From Sphagnum compactum (taxonomy: Eukaryota > Bryophyta > Sphagnopsida > Sphagnales), in contig OZ234499.1 in assembly GCA_965153455.1 (NCBI GenBank), positions 3,517,577 to 3,581,576 of the forward strand: a stretch of DNA of 64,000 nucleotides, written 5' to 3'. A program made the translations under genes and the position numbers. Under the pieces are notes generated by a model. That model had not been told where the DNA came from and did no database searches. It was given only the letters and a program-made list of their open reading frames with translations. Positions 1-12,457 of the stretch are shown here, one piece after another; position 1 is the stretch's first letter; each line of letters opens with the position of its first letter.

Positions 1-1228
1 TTATGTAGGTTCAAGTGAACCATCACACCCTTTCAGATGTGACTAATCAATCTCATTAGAAATTAATGCATTATCTAATAATAGTAACAATTCACAAGGC
101 ATAACTATTGACAAGTCCACAACTTCAATACGTTGAACAACAAGTTTGTTACTTGAAGTTTCATGAGCAAAACCAAATAGGAACTCTTGCAACACAAAAG
201 AATTGTGCATTGAGCAATGCATACGTTTTGTAAACACTTAACTAATTAGCATTCAAAAGTACCGAGTCTTGACCATTGCATAACAAGTGACGAGTCCTCA
301 ACATCTCCACTAAGTCTACAACCATAGCAAATTACAACCATAGGATAGAGAGAGATTGATGAATCTAATGACCATTATCGCACCAAAATGTAGTGACCTA
401 ATGACCTTTTATGTTAAATTTTGAGGCAATCCCCTCCAAACAATAAAATATTAATGGGTAATTTTTCATAAAAGAGGGACAATTTTTTTATAGTTTGTAA
501 TTGCTTGGAAAAGTCAGATTTTTTTTTTCCCCCTAATGCTTTAAAATAATGGCTTTTTGTTTTTGAGTAAGTTTTTTAATTTGCCAAACATTTTCTGAAA
601 TTTTACGACAAGTTTTAAATCTTGATTCCTTTACATGCATGAACTTCAACAACCTCCCTTCTTCACTTTTAGTTGTTTGACAATGTGACCCTTTAGGGTT
701 TAACTCTTTTTGCGACACTTTGTTCATGTCTAAGTAAGCAAGGAAGTGACTTTAGGGTTTGTAAATTTTCACTTTGGTGAAAATGTCATTTAAAAAATAA
801 ATCCTTGGGGGAGATTGTTGGAATTATTTTTGGGTTGATGCTTAGAATTAACCCAAAGAATTGGGGCTTTTACCATGGCACCAGCGTAAGTGCTGGTTCA
901 CCCAAGGTAAAATGTGCTAGTAAATATCGATTTGTCTACCAATAGTTCACCATGGTTTTTTACCCCCTGTAGAGTTGCAGCGACGGTCGCAGCCTGGGCT
1001 TTCACAGCCTGCAGCCGTCGGCTGTACAGCCCAGCTCGGAGGCTTCAGCGGAGGGCAACCGCCTGAAGCTCCCGCCATTTGGCCCCTGAAAACCCGGGCT
1101 CGGCCGTGCTTGTCGTCGTTTTGCTCTGGGGTTTTGTTGCACGAATGCAGAAGTGGAACGCTTAAGGAGAACGAGCGTCAGGGGCCGAGACAGAGTAGAG
1201 TCGGCAGGCAGGCGGATTTACAACAGAG
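1..1228. other. Upstream region of the IF-3 gene; possible Copia trace
   Basis: No gene can be supported here. The first 800 bases are AT-rich and hold only short open stretches. At about 805-820 the sequence GGGGGAGATTGTTGG resembles the polypurine tract plus LTR start of plant Copia retrotransposons, but no polyprotein or second LTR is visible. From about 970 the DNA becomes GC-rich, which fits the promoter and 5' leader of the gene that begins at 1229. Confidence 0.5.
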
Positions 1229-4224
1229 ATGCGGATTCAGCAATGGCGGCGTATTGTGAAACAAGCTGTTGTCGCTCATTTCTCTCACCCCTCTTCTTCG
1301 TCTTCTTCTTCTCACACCACCATAGCTGCACAAACACAAGAAGCCCTGCTGCACTTTGCTAACCCTAACCCTAGTCACGATCGTTTGCATCGGAATCCAT
1401 TTGCTTCGGCATGGCTCTGGCAGAGTTGCAGATCGTATGCCGCTCCAGTGGTATGTCCCGTCGTCCCTCCCCTGTTTGTGATATTTCGGGTTCTGGATGG
1501 ATCGCAGGATTGATGGAGTTGTATTTGGTTTGTTCTCTTCTTTTTTATATATATTTGTGACATGAGTCCCCTGTGCAGAGCAGGACCGGGAAGCCTCCTG
1601 CAAATGGCAAGCAGGACAAGGGTGGTCCGGAGAAGCTGGATAGGCGTATTAACCGAGCTATTACTGCCAGGCATGTGCGGCTTGTTAGCAATGAAGGTAG
1701 GGAGTTTTAAAAGTTAAAAAATTGCATTGAAGTTTTTGCTGAATTGTGGCCTTCCTCTGGTCATGTCTGGACAGATGTGAAAGAAGCAAATTTGTCTTAT
1801 GGGAGTTGAAAACTATTAAGTGGAATCCATGGTGTTATTGATGCAGGTCACGAGATTTTGACTCGGTATGAAGCTTTGACACGGGCACATCATGCTGGGC
1901 TGGATCTTGTTGAGGTAGGTAAACCAAATGCATAAACCGCTCAAGGAAGAAGCTTCTTGTAACCAATTATCTGATCTTGGATTTTGGAAGCTGGGCTTTG
2001 TGAGAAGGAGACTATGATGCTTGCTCAGTGGTTTCTTCAAGTATTGTCTTATGGACTTAGGTTTTAGGGTTTGGCACTCTCTGTGGGGATGAATGTGGGA
2101 GATCTGATTGCACACACAATTGCAAATTGGTCCTCTTTATGAAGCAACCAGTCATTGCAGTGAGAAGGAACCAATGGGATCTATGGTGTTTAGCATGGTG
2201 TGTGCTCACTGATTTTAGGTCAAGCAGACTATAAACCCTAAACCCTTGACCTCTCTGCAACTAGAACCTGCCCCTTTTTGTATTAGTTAATGTTTGAGAT
2301 CCCAGACAAGATAACTTGAGTTTTGTGGTTAGGGGATCGAGCCTATGATGTGGTTAATTTGTTTAAGGAGATTGTGACTAACTGCAGTAGATGTGGTGTA
2401 GGTTGATGGAAAGTCAGATCCACCAGTGTGCAAGTTGATGGACTTCTCAAAAGAGCGCTTCAAGGATAAGAGACGAGAGAAGGAACTTCGAAAGAAACAG
2501 GTTAGTGATGCACTAATGCCTATTGGTAGTTCTTATGCATGGAAGTTGTTAGGAGTTTATGCCTTTTCATCCTCCAAAACACTATCACGTGTATGCCCTG
2601 AAGACACTTGTGTGTAGCTGAATACATTGTCACTCTTTCATGTTCATAGTCTCATAGTACCTGGACATTGTGGTATGGAAAGCAATTGATCCAAGAGGAT
2701 TCTGCTCTGTAACACTTGGCTATGGTTAATAGCTCTCCTATCGCCTCCTAAATTTTGTGCACCATACGGCACCATTTCTTTTCTCATGTTTCATAGACTT
2801 AAGCTGGGGATGAGGGGTTCTCTTACTATTGGCAGTTAGAGAGGAGACGATTGGATGACTTGAAGGAGGTCCGCTTCAGCACCAGAACGGTATGTCACAG
2901 TTTCTTGTCTCTGCAGAGTTGTATCATGAGCAGACAAGGCTCTTGGGCCCACTTATATCATCAATGCTCTCAAGTGGTGGATGTACTGTTCTTTCCTGCT
3001 ATTGCAATTGATGACAAGTACACAGATTTTTCAACCAAGGTGGCGCAGAGGGTTTTGCAGAGGGTCCATGAAAGCAGGGCATCGTTGAAACTTTTATGTG
3101 CTAGTGTAGGTTTTGTCTAGATTTACCATCTGAAGATTTAATGTGGATGTGAAATCCCATGCAGTCTGCTGGCTGAATCACAAGGATGCTGGGTGCAGGA
3201 GCAAAAGGATTTAGAGATGAAGGCTGAAATAGCTACAAGGCTCTTGACTCGTGGCCATCGTGTTAAGGTGCAATATGAGGACCTCACTGTTGCATGTTCA
3301 TCACATACAAATGGGAATCATGGAGGGAATGAAACATAGCCTTTGTTTTCTCTCTTTCTTCTTTGTAGCCTTATAGTAGCTTGCAAGAAATTGTATATGG
3401 GTTCTTATGTCACCTTATCTTTGGGTCAGAGGGAATAGTGTCTTGTCCTCTAGCAATCAGTTGATGTAACAGTTTCAAATGAAGATTCCTTTACATGTGT
3501 CCTTTACATAAACTCCAGTCTGCTTGCATGGAAAGATCCTCCGTTCTCCACATGTAAATAAAAAGGTTTGTCTTATGATACAATCTGTTCCCCTCACAAT
3601 GTGGAACCTTTGCATTTGGGATGCAGGTGGTTGTGCAATCACATGCCAAAGATGAGGTGGATAAGATTGGGCCTGATCTTTTGCAGCGCTTGATGACCAT
3701 GGTAATTACCACATTTTCGTTAAGTGTGCTCTTGTGCAGAGATTAGGCCTCTTATTACTCACATCTACTGACTGGTTGTCATGGATCTCTCAGGTATATG
3801 TTTGTGATTCCTGTGCCCATACCGCAGTTTAAGCAATTTGTTCCTTCATCAGCAGGCCTGTAGTTAGGAAACAGTCATGGATGAATACTCAATCATACTA
3901 TTCTCACAGCATTATGACATTAGTAGCTCTTTTTGAGTGGCTGGATATAACTGGTGTGTATGATTGCAATTACAGCTGCCAACAGTGAAAGTGGAGAATG
4001 GACCTCGAATTGAGAAGACCCGTGTCTGGATTCTGTTACGGCCAACAATTGTGCCGGATAAAACGAAATTGCAGAAAGTAGATGCTAATGGCTCGGAAGA
4101 GAGTGAGGAGGTAGATGAGAGTGATGATGAAGAGATGGAGACAGTTACAGACAGAGAGGAGAAATCAAATGATGTTCCAGTAATGCATGCAGTAGGAATG
4201 GGTAGTGTTATAGGCATTGGCTAG
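1229..4224 (+). CDS. IF3: Organellar translation initiation factor IF-3
   Basis: Bacterial-type initiation factor 3, which binds the small ribosomal subunit of mitochondria or plastids and checks start-codon pairing. The eight exons are 1229-1450, 1579-1696, 1847-1914, 2402-2500, 2836-2889, 3199-3267, 3627-3701 and 3976-4224. All junctions are GT-AG and phases agree, giving 317 residues. Residues 1-70 are rich in Arg, Ser and His with few acids, like an organellar transit peptide. The IF3-N domain starts near residue 98 (INRAITARHVRLVSNEG, then LDLVEV and PPVCKLMDF at 143-151). The IF3-C domain follows (LDDLKEVRF, LLTRGHRVK, then KTRVWILLRPT). An acidic tail (about 275-297) extends past the bacterial end, as in several plant organellar IF-3s. 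The ATG at 1229 is the first codon of the transit-like exon. Mitochondrial versus plastid targeting is not resolved. Confidence 0.93.
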
Positions 4225-5470
4225 ACATCTCATTGCATAAGGGTTTAGATTCTAGATTATGCGCATTGTTGTTGACATGACAATTTTGTCCTACCATGTT
4301 GAGTGGAATGGGAAGTGATTCTTTGGCTTGGGCATTAGGTTAACAGCCTGCAGGAAACAATGTCTTCTCATCATAATGCCTTTTAGTTTGTTGATTCTGA
4401 CGATTGGTGGAATTGGATGAATTTCCAAGAGCATATTGCATTGTACTGGTTACAAGAACCACTAGAAAGTGGACAACAGTGTTGATGCCCATTCATGCTT
4501 TTAGAATCTGCTTGCAATGAAAGCTATGTAAGGGTTGGTTATCCTGAAAAGAATTGCGTGAAATTCTCTGGGGAAGTCATGGGAATGTGAAGTGTTTAAC
4601 CAAACTGTCGAGGATCCTGCATCCTACACATTTTTGCTCACCTTGTAAACAGTGATGTCTGATAAGTGTTGTCAAAGCTGCGTCATTTTGTCAAGCTTGT
4701 GACCTTTTATTACTGGAATCTCTACGCTACTGCATCATCACCTGCACTACACGACCATAGGATCTTAAGACCTGCAGATATTCAAGGGGGAGGAAGCTTG
4801 TGTTGACCTGGTGTGCAAATCCGACTCTTTGCAAATAAGTGATTTTGCCTATATTATATTCTTGATCTTTTCTTAGTTGCCTGTAATGCTTCCACCAGAC
4901 AAGTCCAAGGAAGTTTTGAAGCTGTGGACAATTGCTCCATTGAAGGTTGCACAACATGGATCTGGGTTGGAGTGTGATATGCAGTGTCCAAGGTATGTAC
5001 ATGTGCATTTTGCAATATTTTGTTGTCAAAGATATATATGGGTTTCATGGGGTTATCATTGGATGTACTCGTGCAGTTTAGGGTAGATGCATTGCAGAAG
5101 ATGGTTCATTGATGTGGCTAGTTATCCAGGTTCTCTGTTGCCTTGTCTGTTGGAAAAGGGGAGGTAGATTTGTTAGCTGTTTGGTAAGGTGGGTTCTTTT
5201 GTAGTCAAGGTGAAGGGACGCAACCTCCAAAATGTTTCAGCAAAGATATCCATGGCCTGGTAGCATGATTCTTTTCTGGTCCTAAGTGTTGGGTACCAGT
5301 GTCTCATGAGCTTCAGCATCCTTGTATCTTTGTATGATGTTCCTGTTTTAGGTATAGCTGTTGTTTTTGCTGCAAGTTGAATAGAGAAAAGAATGCCGCA
5401 AGTTCTCTGGGGTGTTTGCATAACTTCAAACTGGATGGAGATGGACATACTTGAAATTCCCAACTGGAAA
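4225..5470 (+). other. 3' region of IF-3 with exon-like segment 4877-4992
   Basis: This stretch follows the IF-3 stop and is probably 3' UTR or downstream DNA. It contains a 116-base open segment (4877-4992) bounded by a good acceptor (TTTTCTTAG) and a good donor (AAG before GTATGT). Translated in the phase used by IF-3 exon 8 it begins LPVMLPPDKSKEVLKLWTI, which loosely resembles the start of exon 8 (LPTVKVENGPRIEKTRVWI). It might be a duplicated alternative exon, a decayed copy or chance. Confidence 0.35.
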
Positions 5471-8400
5471 TTCATTTTGAATTTTTTTAAAACAAAAGTT
5501 ATTTAGTTAACTTAGTCCTCAAAAATATGATAAGGGAAGACAAACATAAAAATAAAATTGCTTCATGTTTAAATGTACTATATAACTTGTTTAAAACATC
5601 TTATATGATAGCAATATATAAAATTTTAATTAAAAAAAAAGAATTTCAATTGTGTGAAGAAAGAAAATCAATGCCTAAAGTATTTACATCGGAAGAATAT
5701 TTTACTATTTATGAATATTATAATAATCATAATTATAATAGCATAATGTGCCATTAAATGTTTAAATATACATAAATATAAATTTCATGATTTTAAAACA
5801 AATTAAAAAATCTTTGATGGAAGAATGCTTTATGTGCATGTATACACTGATATGCAATTTCATTGATAAATTTCAACTAAAAGAACTTAATTTTTTTGTT
5901 AAAACAATCATATTGTGACAAGCAATTACATGTTACAAATGAATTTCAAAGGATTATTGCATCATTCTTATTTGCATCAATTTTTCAACATAATGATATA
6001 TTAAGATGTGAACCATTTTTAATTACACATTTTGACCACTAGACTTTTCTTTTTTTTTGTGTTTCCAAATTGTTCAATTTTTTCTTGTAGTGAAAATTGT
6101 AACATTGTGAAAATTTTTGTGTTCATTGTACCATGTAAACATCTTTTTTCTTACATCAATTTTGTTTTGGCTTTAGATTGATGTTTTCTAACCCTTGTGA
6201 GAAAAAAAACACACACACAATACATAGTGTTTTCTAACACTATGGACACAAGTTTCTAGAAACAATTTGATAACCAAATATAACATGAACTTTTCCAATC
6301 ATATGGGTATCCATGTTCTTATGCATTTACATATTTTTCATCATTATCACATTTGTTTATCTCTTTGTTTGTTGGGAAGTAGATACATGACACAAAGATA
6401 TTGGATATGGGATATATTATATACAAAAAAGTGCAGTTGAAAATCTTCACCGAATTTGAAACAATGTCAAGGAATACTTGGAATACACATGATGTGATTT
6501 GCATTCATTAACATCATTTCATTCTTTTGTCAATTATCCATCATTATAACCAATGATGTGGTAAGATTTGAAAAACAAATCTAAAGTCCCCATTGCAAAT
6601 ATATTATTCCTTATTTTCAATACTTTAATATGGCCTACTATGGTATCAATATTACAAGTCGTGCCTCAATGGAAATAATACAAAAAATTTAGCAACAATG
6701 GAGTTTCAACCTGTTTTAGTTCACACCTAGGTTTGTACATTGATAATATTGCCTCCTCGAGCATTAGTCTAATACAAATCCTTGTGAAAAGGTTTGAAAC
6801 ACATTGAATATATACCATACACCATGTTAATTGGAAGGTTATGTTAATAAATTGTGATTGATGTATGAGGCTTGTATATATAATCATGTTCAAATTCACC
6901 ACTAGGCCTTGTGAAACAATATCAAATAACAATGAATCTAGTTATAATGGGGCCAAGTTACGTTGGGATCGACAAGGACATTCCTCACCAACATGATATG
7001 TGGGTGTTAAATCTTGAGGAAAGAAAAAGCAACCACATTGGACCCCTAATTACAATGGTTTATAAATTCCTTTCTTTCAAAAGAGGCAAGAGCCAAAAGG
7101 GTAACAAGACAATTTGATCACATTCATGACAAGGCATCATTCATCTTTCATGATGTAGTATTGAATTTGAGCTTCGCGCTACTATGCACTACTAGTGAAA
7201 CTTAATTAATTTTTTTAAAAATGTTTTCATATGGTTTTCAATAATTCATTGTTATTTATGTCAATGTCAAAGTTAAATTAAATTAATATACATTTCATGG
7301 ACCTACTTGGTCAATACTATTAAAAAAAATTCAAAAAATACCCACCTAATCATAAAGCATTTGAAAGAAATTTCTTCTATGTTTAGTGGGCGCATTGCAT
7401 AGAGGAAAGGGTGATTTTGTAAAATCCCTAGGCCAAAAGTTGTAAAATGCAATCATATCTTGTTTTCAAATTATCAAGACATAAATCATGCATCGTAAAC
7501 ATCAATTTCTTTCCTATGCTTTACATAGGATGAGACATCCTCATCTTGTTTTCAAATTAACAAGACATAGATCATGCATTGTAAACATCGTAAATGCCCT
7601 TGTTCCCATGCTTTCAAAAAACATAGCTTCTAATCTATCAATCCAACTATACTTCCATCAACACCATGGACAACAAAAAATGCAAAGACAATTGTCCATA
7701 ATATCCTTCCCTTCTCTAACACAAAAAGCCACTATACCCTCAAATGAATGTTGCTAGGAGATTTATAGGTTGTCATCGTGGTGCCAACAACAACAACAAC
7801 AATTGCAAGAAGAGGAAAATCATATATCTTGGGTTTCAATTTTTCTACCTCTATGCTACAAACCCTAATCCTCTTCGAATACTCCATAACAAATTACAAA
7901 ATATCATCAACAGGTGCAGTGACACTAACAATGTAATGTGTGTTTAGTTTTTCACATTTAGAAGTGGTAATTTAATTTGGTGTTGAAAGTATAACATTTT
8001 TTTTATTAGTAAGATTCATAATATATCATTGGAACATCACTAGAAGAAAAATATAAACCTTCAATTAAATTTTGTGATTATAAATTAGTCATACCCCACA
8101 TATATAACTAAAACAACATTAGTTGCATAAGTGAAGTTGCATTCAACATATAGTCGCAAATGATGACATCATTTTTATGTCATTGCAGTCCATGGATGAG
8201 ACATATAGTCAACAAATATGTTTTCATTCGTTGATTGTACGTATAAAACTTCTGATTATTTGTTAAAAATTGCAACTAAAATGGTCACCAACCCTTTATT
8301 GCAATGTGGCACAAGTTGGGCATTTAAAATTTTTGAAATTTAATAATAAAAAAATCATATTTTTTATGAAATTTATAATCTCAATCGTCCATATTTGAAG

Positions 8401-8950
8401 GTTTTTAAATTGATCCCCGTGGTTTAACTGGCATTTGCCATGTGGCAAGATAATTGAATTTTTGAGAGACCCTAAATTAATCCCGCATCATCCATTTTGG
8501 ATGGTCTTAGATTGTGACATGTGGCATAATAAAATTTGCCACATGACATATTAATTAAAATTTTACCAATATATATTAAATTAGATGTTTAAGTAGGTAG
8601 GGAAGTAGATAAGTAGGTAGTTAGATAGGTTTTCTTATTTTATTTTAGATTTAGCCTTTGGGGTTAAACCTTTTTATTAAGTTCATCCCAAATGTGTGTT
8701 TTCAATCTTTCAAATGCATCCCTTTATATAGTTTACAAAATTAAAATGGAAGACAAAAAATATGGGATAATTTTTTTGTCACAACTAAATTACATATTAA
8801 GTTGCAACTAAAAAGTTTATCCCATATCTTTTGTTCTTTCTTTTCATATTGTAAATGATATATGTTAATCCTCCCACTTCACATAACCTTTCCACATACC
8901 AATTATTTGAAGTATCAATTGTTATTTTCATATACAAAAATGATATTGAA
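5471..8950. other. AT-rich intergenic DNA without a supportable gene
   Basis: The sequence is strongly AT-rich, with short open stretches broken by stops and no recognisable domain. A TAGGTAGG-rich patch at about 8590-8635 resembles the motif in the dispersed elements at 30.3 kb and 54.5 kb. Nothing else stands out. Confidence 0.6.
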
Positions 8951-8954
8951 AATG

Positions 8955-10500
8955 CAAAAAAAAAAGTTTGAAGATGAAATTTGACATTTAAGTTCTGAAA
9001 ATTAATATATTAATTCTGAAAATTGTAATTTGAATATGAAATTTGATTATTTTAAATTCTGAAAATTGATATTTCAATTCTAAAAATTGTTATTTGAATA
9101 TGAAAATTGATATTTAACTTCTGAATTATTTTTTTGAATCTGGAAATCAACATTTCAATCCTAAAGAAATTTATTTGAATATAAACGTTTGATATTTCAA
9201 TTTTGAAAATTATTATTTGCAACAAAAAAATGAAATTTCACTCCAGAAACTCTTATTTGATTACGAAAATTGATATTTCACTTCTAAAATTCTTATTTGA
9301 ATCTCAAAATTAATATTTTTAATCTAGAAATTATTATTTGAATTCAAAAATCCCTATTTGAGATCTTTTTTTTTTTTTGTTATTCAAAAACTGATAGTTC
9401 AATCTCAAAATTGACATTTGAATTTGAAAAATGATATTTAAATTCCAAAAACATTTATTTGGATTTCAAAATTGATATTTGATTTCTGAAAATCTTTATC
9501 TGAATTTGAAATTTGAAATTTCATTCCCAAAAATTGTTATTTGAATATGAAATTTGGTATTTTAATTCTAAAAATTGTTAGTGGCATTGAAAAGTGATCT
9601 TTCAATTCCAAAAATTGTTATTGGATTTTGAAAATTCATATTTAAATTCTGAAAATTATAACTTGAATTTCAAAATTGTGATTTTGAATATTGGAAATTA
9701 TTATTTTTAATCTAAAAATTGATATTTGAATTTTGAAAATAATATTTGAATTTAAGATTTCATTTTCGTAATTTTGAAAATCATTATTTGAATCTGAAAA
9801 TTGATATGTCAATTCTGGGAATTTTCAATTGATTTCAAAAAACATTATTTGAATTCAAAAATTTGTATTTGAATTTAAAAAACAATTAGTTGAATTTGAT
9901 AAGTTTTATTTGAATTTGAAATTTGATATTTCCAATCTGAAAATTTCTATTTGAATTTTAAAACATCGAAACATGGAGCAATTTTCAGATTTGAATAAAA
10001 AATTTCAGAATCCAAAAATCAATTTCTAAATTTAAATAATAAAATTTCAGAAATTGAATATCAATTTTCAGATTCAATTAACAATTTTTGAATTGAAATA
10101 AAAAATTTCATGATTGAAATTTCAATTTTTATAATTGAAATATCAATTTTCAGATCCATATATCATTTTAAAAGTTTAAATATGAATTTTCAGAATGCAA
10201 ATAACAATTTGTGGATTCAAATAACATATTTTTAATTCAAATATTAAATTTCAGAATTTCAATAAAAAATTTAGATGAAAAAAAGAAGAAAATCATATAA
10301 TAATTTACATAATATAAAAATCAATTACTTAAATTGAAATAATAATTTTCAAAATTGAGATATGAACTTCATATTCAAATAAAAATATTCAAAATAAAAA
10401 TAAAAATATTTCGTTTCAAAGTAAAAATATATAAAATTGAAATGTGAATTGATTTCAAGTTCATGTAACTTGTTTGAAACTCTAATTGAAATTTCAGAAA
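8955..10500. repeat. Degenerate AT-rich repeat array in two opposing arms
   Basis: A short motif around TATTTGAATNTGAAAATT is repeated dozens of times with heavy drift, usually spaced 25-40 bases apart. From about 8955 to 9965 it reads in one orientation (ATTTGAAT...GAAAATTGATATT). From about 9980 to 10500 the reverse complement dominates (CAATTTTCAGATTCAAATAA and similar). The switch lies near 9960-9985. The two arms therefore form a large imperfect inverted repeat. The unit is too degenerate to set exact boundaries by eye. Confidence 0.7.
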
Positions 10501-11430
10501 AATTGGGTGTAATGGGTATGCATGGCATATTCCAGTGTATCTCACATTGTGGTCATTGTATTTTTATTTGTCATGGAACAAGGGTATCACCACAAAATAC
10601 GTACATGTGAATTAATTTGAAAAATATTTGATGAATAAAAAGCTTTCAAAAGCATTCATTAAACATTGTGATGCATGTTTTTAGCACTAAAATGATTTAT
10701 AAATATACTTCAAAACTTTTGAAAATTACATATATTTTGAAATCTTTTACATAAACCTTGGCAAATTTTATATAAATAGATTTTTAAATAATTTTGATTT
10801 TTTTTAAGACCTATGTTTTAAAAAATTTAAAAATATTCCCCCAAAAGCAATCCCAAAAGCACGTAGGTGCGACTCATGTTATTCCATTTGCACCCCAAGG
10901 TTTTCAAAATAAAAAAAGAAGAAGAAACGTGATGGGAGGAACTCAAATTGTAAATATTCACATTATAACATTGGTACAAATTCATGCTCATAATGTTAGT
11001 TCAAAAAAATCTAAGATAACCCAAGGTATAACCATGCATGAACTTCAACCTTAATGTTAGTATGGAATGATTGTAAATGAACAATCACTAAAAATCATCA
11101 CTGGAACTAAATCCTTCCATGTTATAAACTTTTTTTTTTTTGGTTCCATCATGTGAACTAACTCCTTCCTTGTTACAAACTTCATTTTTGTCTTCAATTA
11201 AGTCTTCGTGACAATGTAGAACTAGAAATTTCTCCAAATTAGGAGATCTCTTGATGAATGATTTTCATAATGGTACTAGATTTGCTTTCTAGTCCTACTT
11301 TGGAGGCACAATTTCAATGATGCCATATTTAATCAGATCCATCTCTACTGTTCAAATGATACGACCAAAAATTCTTAGCAGCTTCTCTTTCGTAGGTATG
11401 GACCGAATTAGACTATCAATGTTATTTCCT
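10501..11430. other. AT-rich intergenic DNA
   Basis: No gene supported. One 86-codon open stretch near 10794 is low in complexity and has no recognisable domain. Confidence 0.5.
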
Positions 11431-11436
11431 TCCATT

Positions 11437-12457
11437 TTTCTGATTGTCTAATTGTTCATTGTGAACCTAAGCTTCAAGTATTCAAAAATTTCTTTCATGG
11501 ATGCCTCATTGTTGACCCTCTCGACTTACTTTAATTTGTCTGCCATGGCTTCCAATCTTGCTTGTCCATGGTGAAACTTCTCTTTTTGCATCACTTCCTT
11601 GCTCACCTCCAAGATCATCTTTTTTGGTGCAATTGCTCTTGTTTAAACAAAGTTTGCACACCTTTCGTCCAACACCTTCTTCACATCCGGTTGTAAATAG
11701 ATCCTCTGTGCAGTTACATCAATCCTTTATGTGGAAGTTAATGTTCGTTTTAATGTACATTGACAAGGTTATGAACCTAGACTTCTAGTAAATCATTTCT
11801 TGGATCTTCTTGTATTCCTTGACATGTGCTTCTCCAATAAAATAACGGAGTGGTATGGAAAAATTATCCACCTCGGATACAGATGTAAAGGTACCACCCT
11901 TGATCCTATACACAAGCTTGCACAAATTAGCTTCTATGCATATGTGTGTCTTCCAGTAGAAATTGTATTTTTGACCATTGATGTTCACATATTGGATATT
12001 TGTTTCCCAATGCTCCTTAACTTTGTGAACTCTAGGCAACTGCCATTCAACATTGATAACCTGATCTTGTTTCAATAGTGAAATAAACTATTCCATAAAA
12101 AATGCATTCACATAAGCAGGGCCCTCGATGAGCAACCTAGGTGGGTACATATGATTTTGATTTTGTGTCGAACTCCATTCGGCCATCCATGAACTCGCAC
12201 ACCTTATTGTTGTAGGCCTTGCTCAAATTAGTAAAGTAGGTTTTCCCCTCCACAATTTGAGGATTCACATATAGTAATTTTCCTTTTTGCATAAGGTATT
12301 TGTGCTCAAATGACCATGGTTTGTCACCAACAACTTCATGATTAATGTTGAATAGACAAGTGACTATGCAATCGTGTGCTTCATCGAATTGCTCTTCATT
12401 TGACAACTGCACAAACCTATGGAAATCAATTCCAATTGTCATGTTCGAACAAAACAA
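11437..12457 (-). pseudogene. Decayed coding relic of an unrecognised protein
   Basis: On the minus strand this kilobase keeps protein-like composition unlike the surrounding low-complexity DNA. From 12457 down to 12137 runs an open stretch with peptides such as EEQFDEAHDCIVTCLFNINH and CEFMDGRMEFDTKSK. After a stop, another open stretch (12075-11785) holds HWETNIQYVNINGQKYNFYW and EAHVKEYKKIQEMIY. Then come helix-like pieces near 11620-11450 (ILEVSKEVMQKEKF, EASMKEIFEYLKLRF) broken by stops and a frame change. I do not recognise the family. A relic of a transposon-borne gene or of a plant gene family is equally possible. No intact start, splice pattern or full-length frame is visible. Confidence 0.45.

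Noticed and set aside
1178-1603. 141-codon minus-strand open stretch
   Set aside because: It lies antisense to IF-3 exon 1 and intron 1 and contains an Arg run from the TCT repeats.
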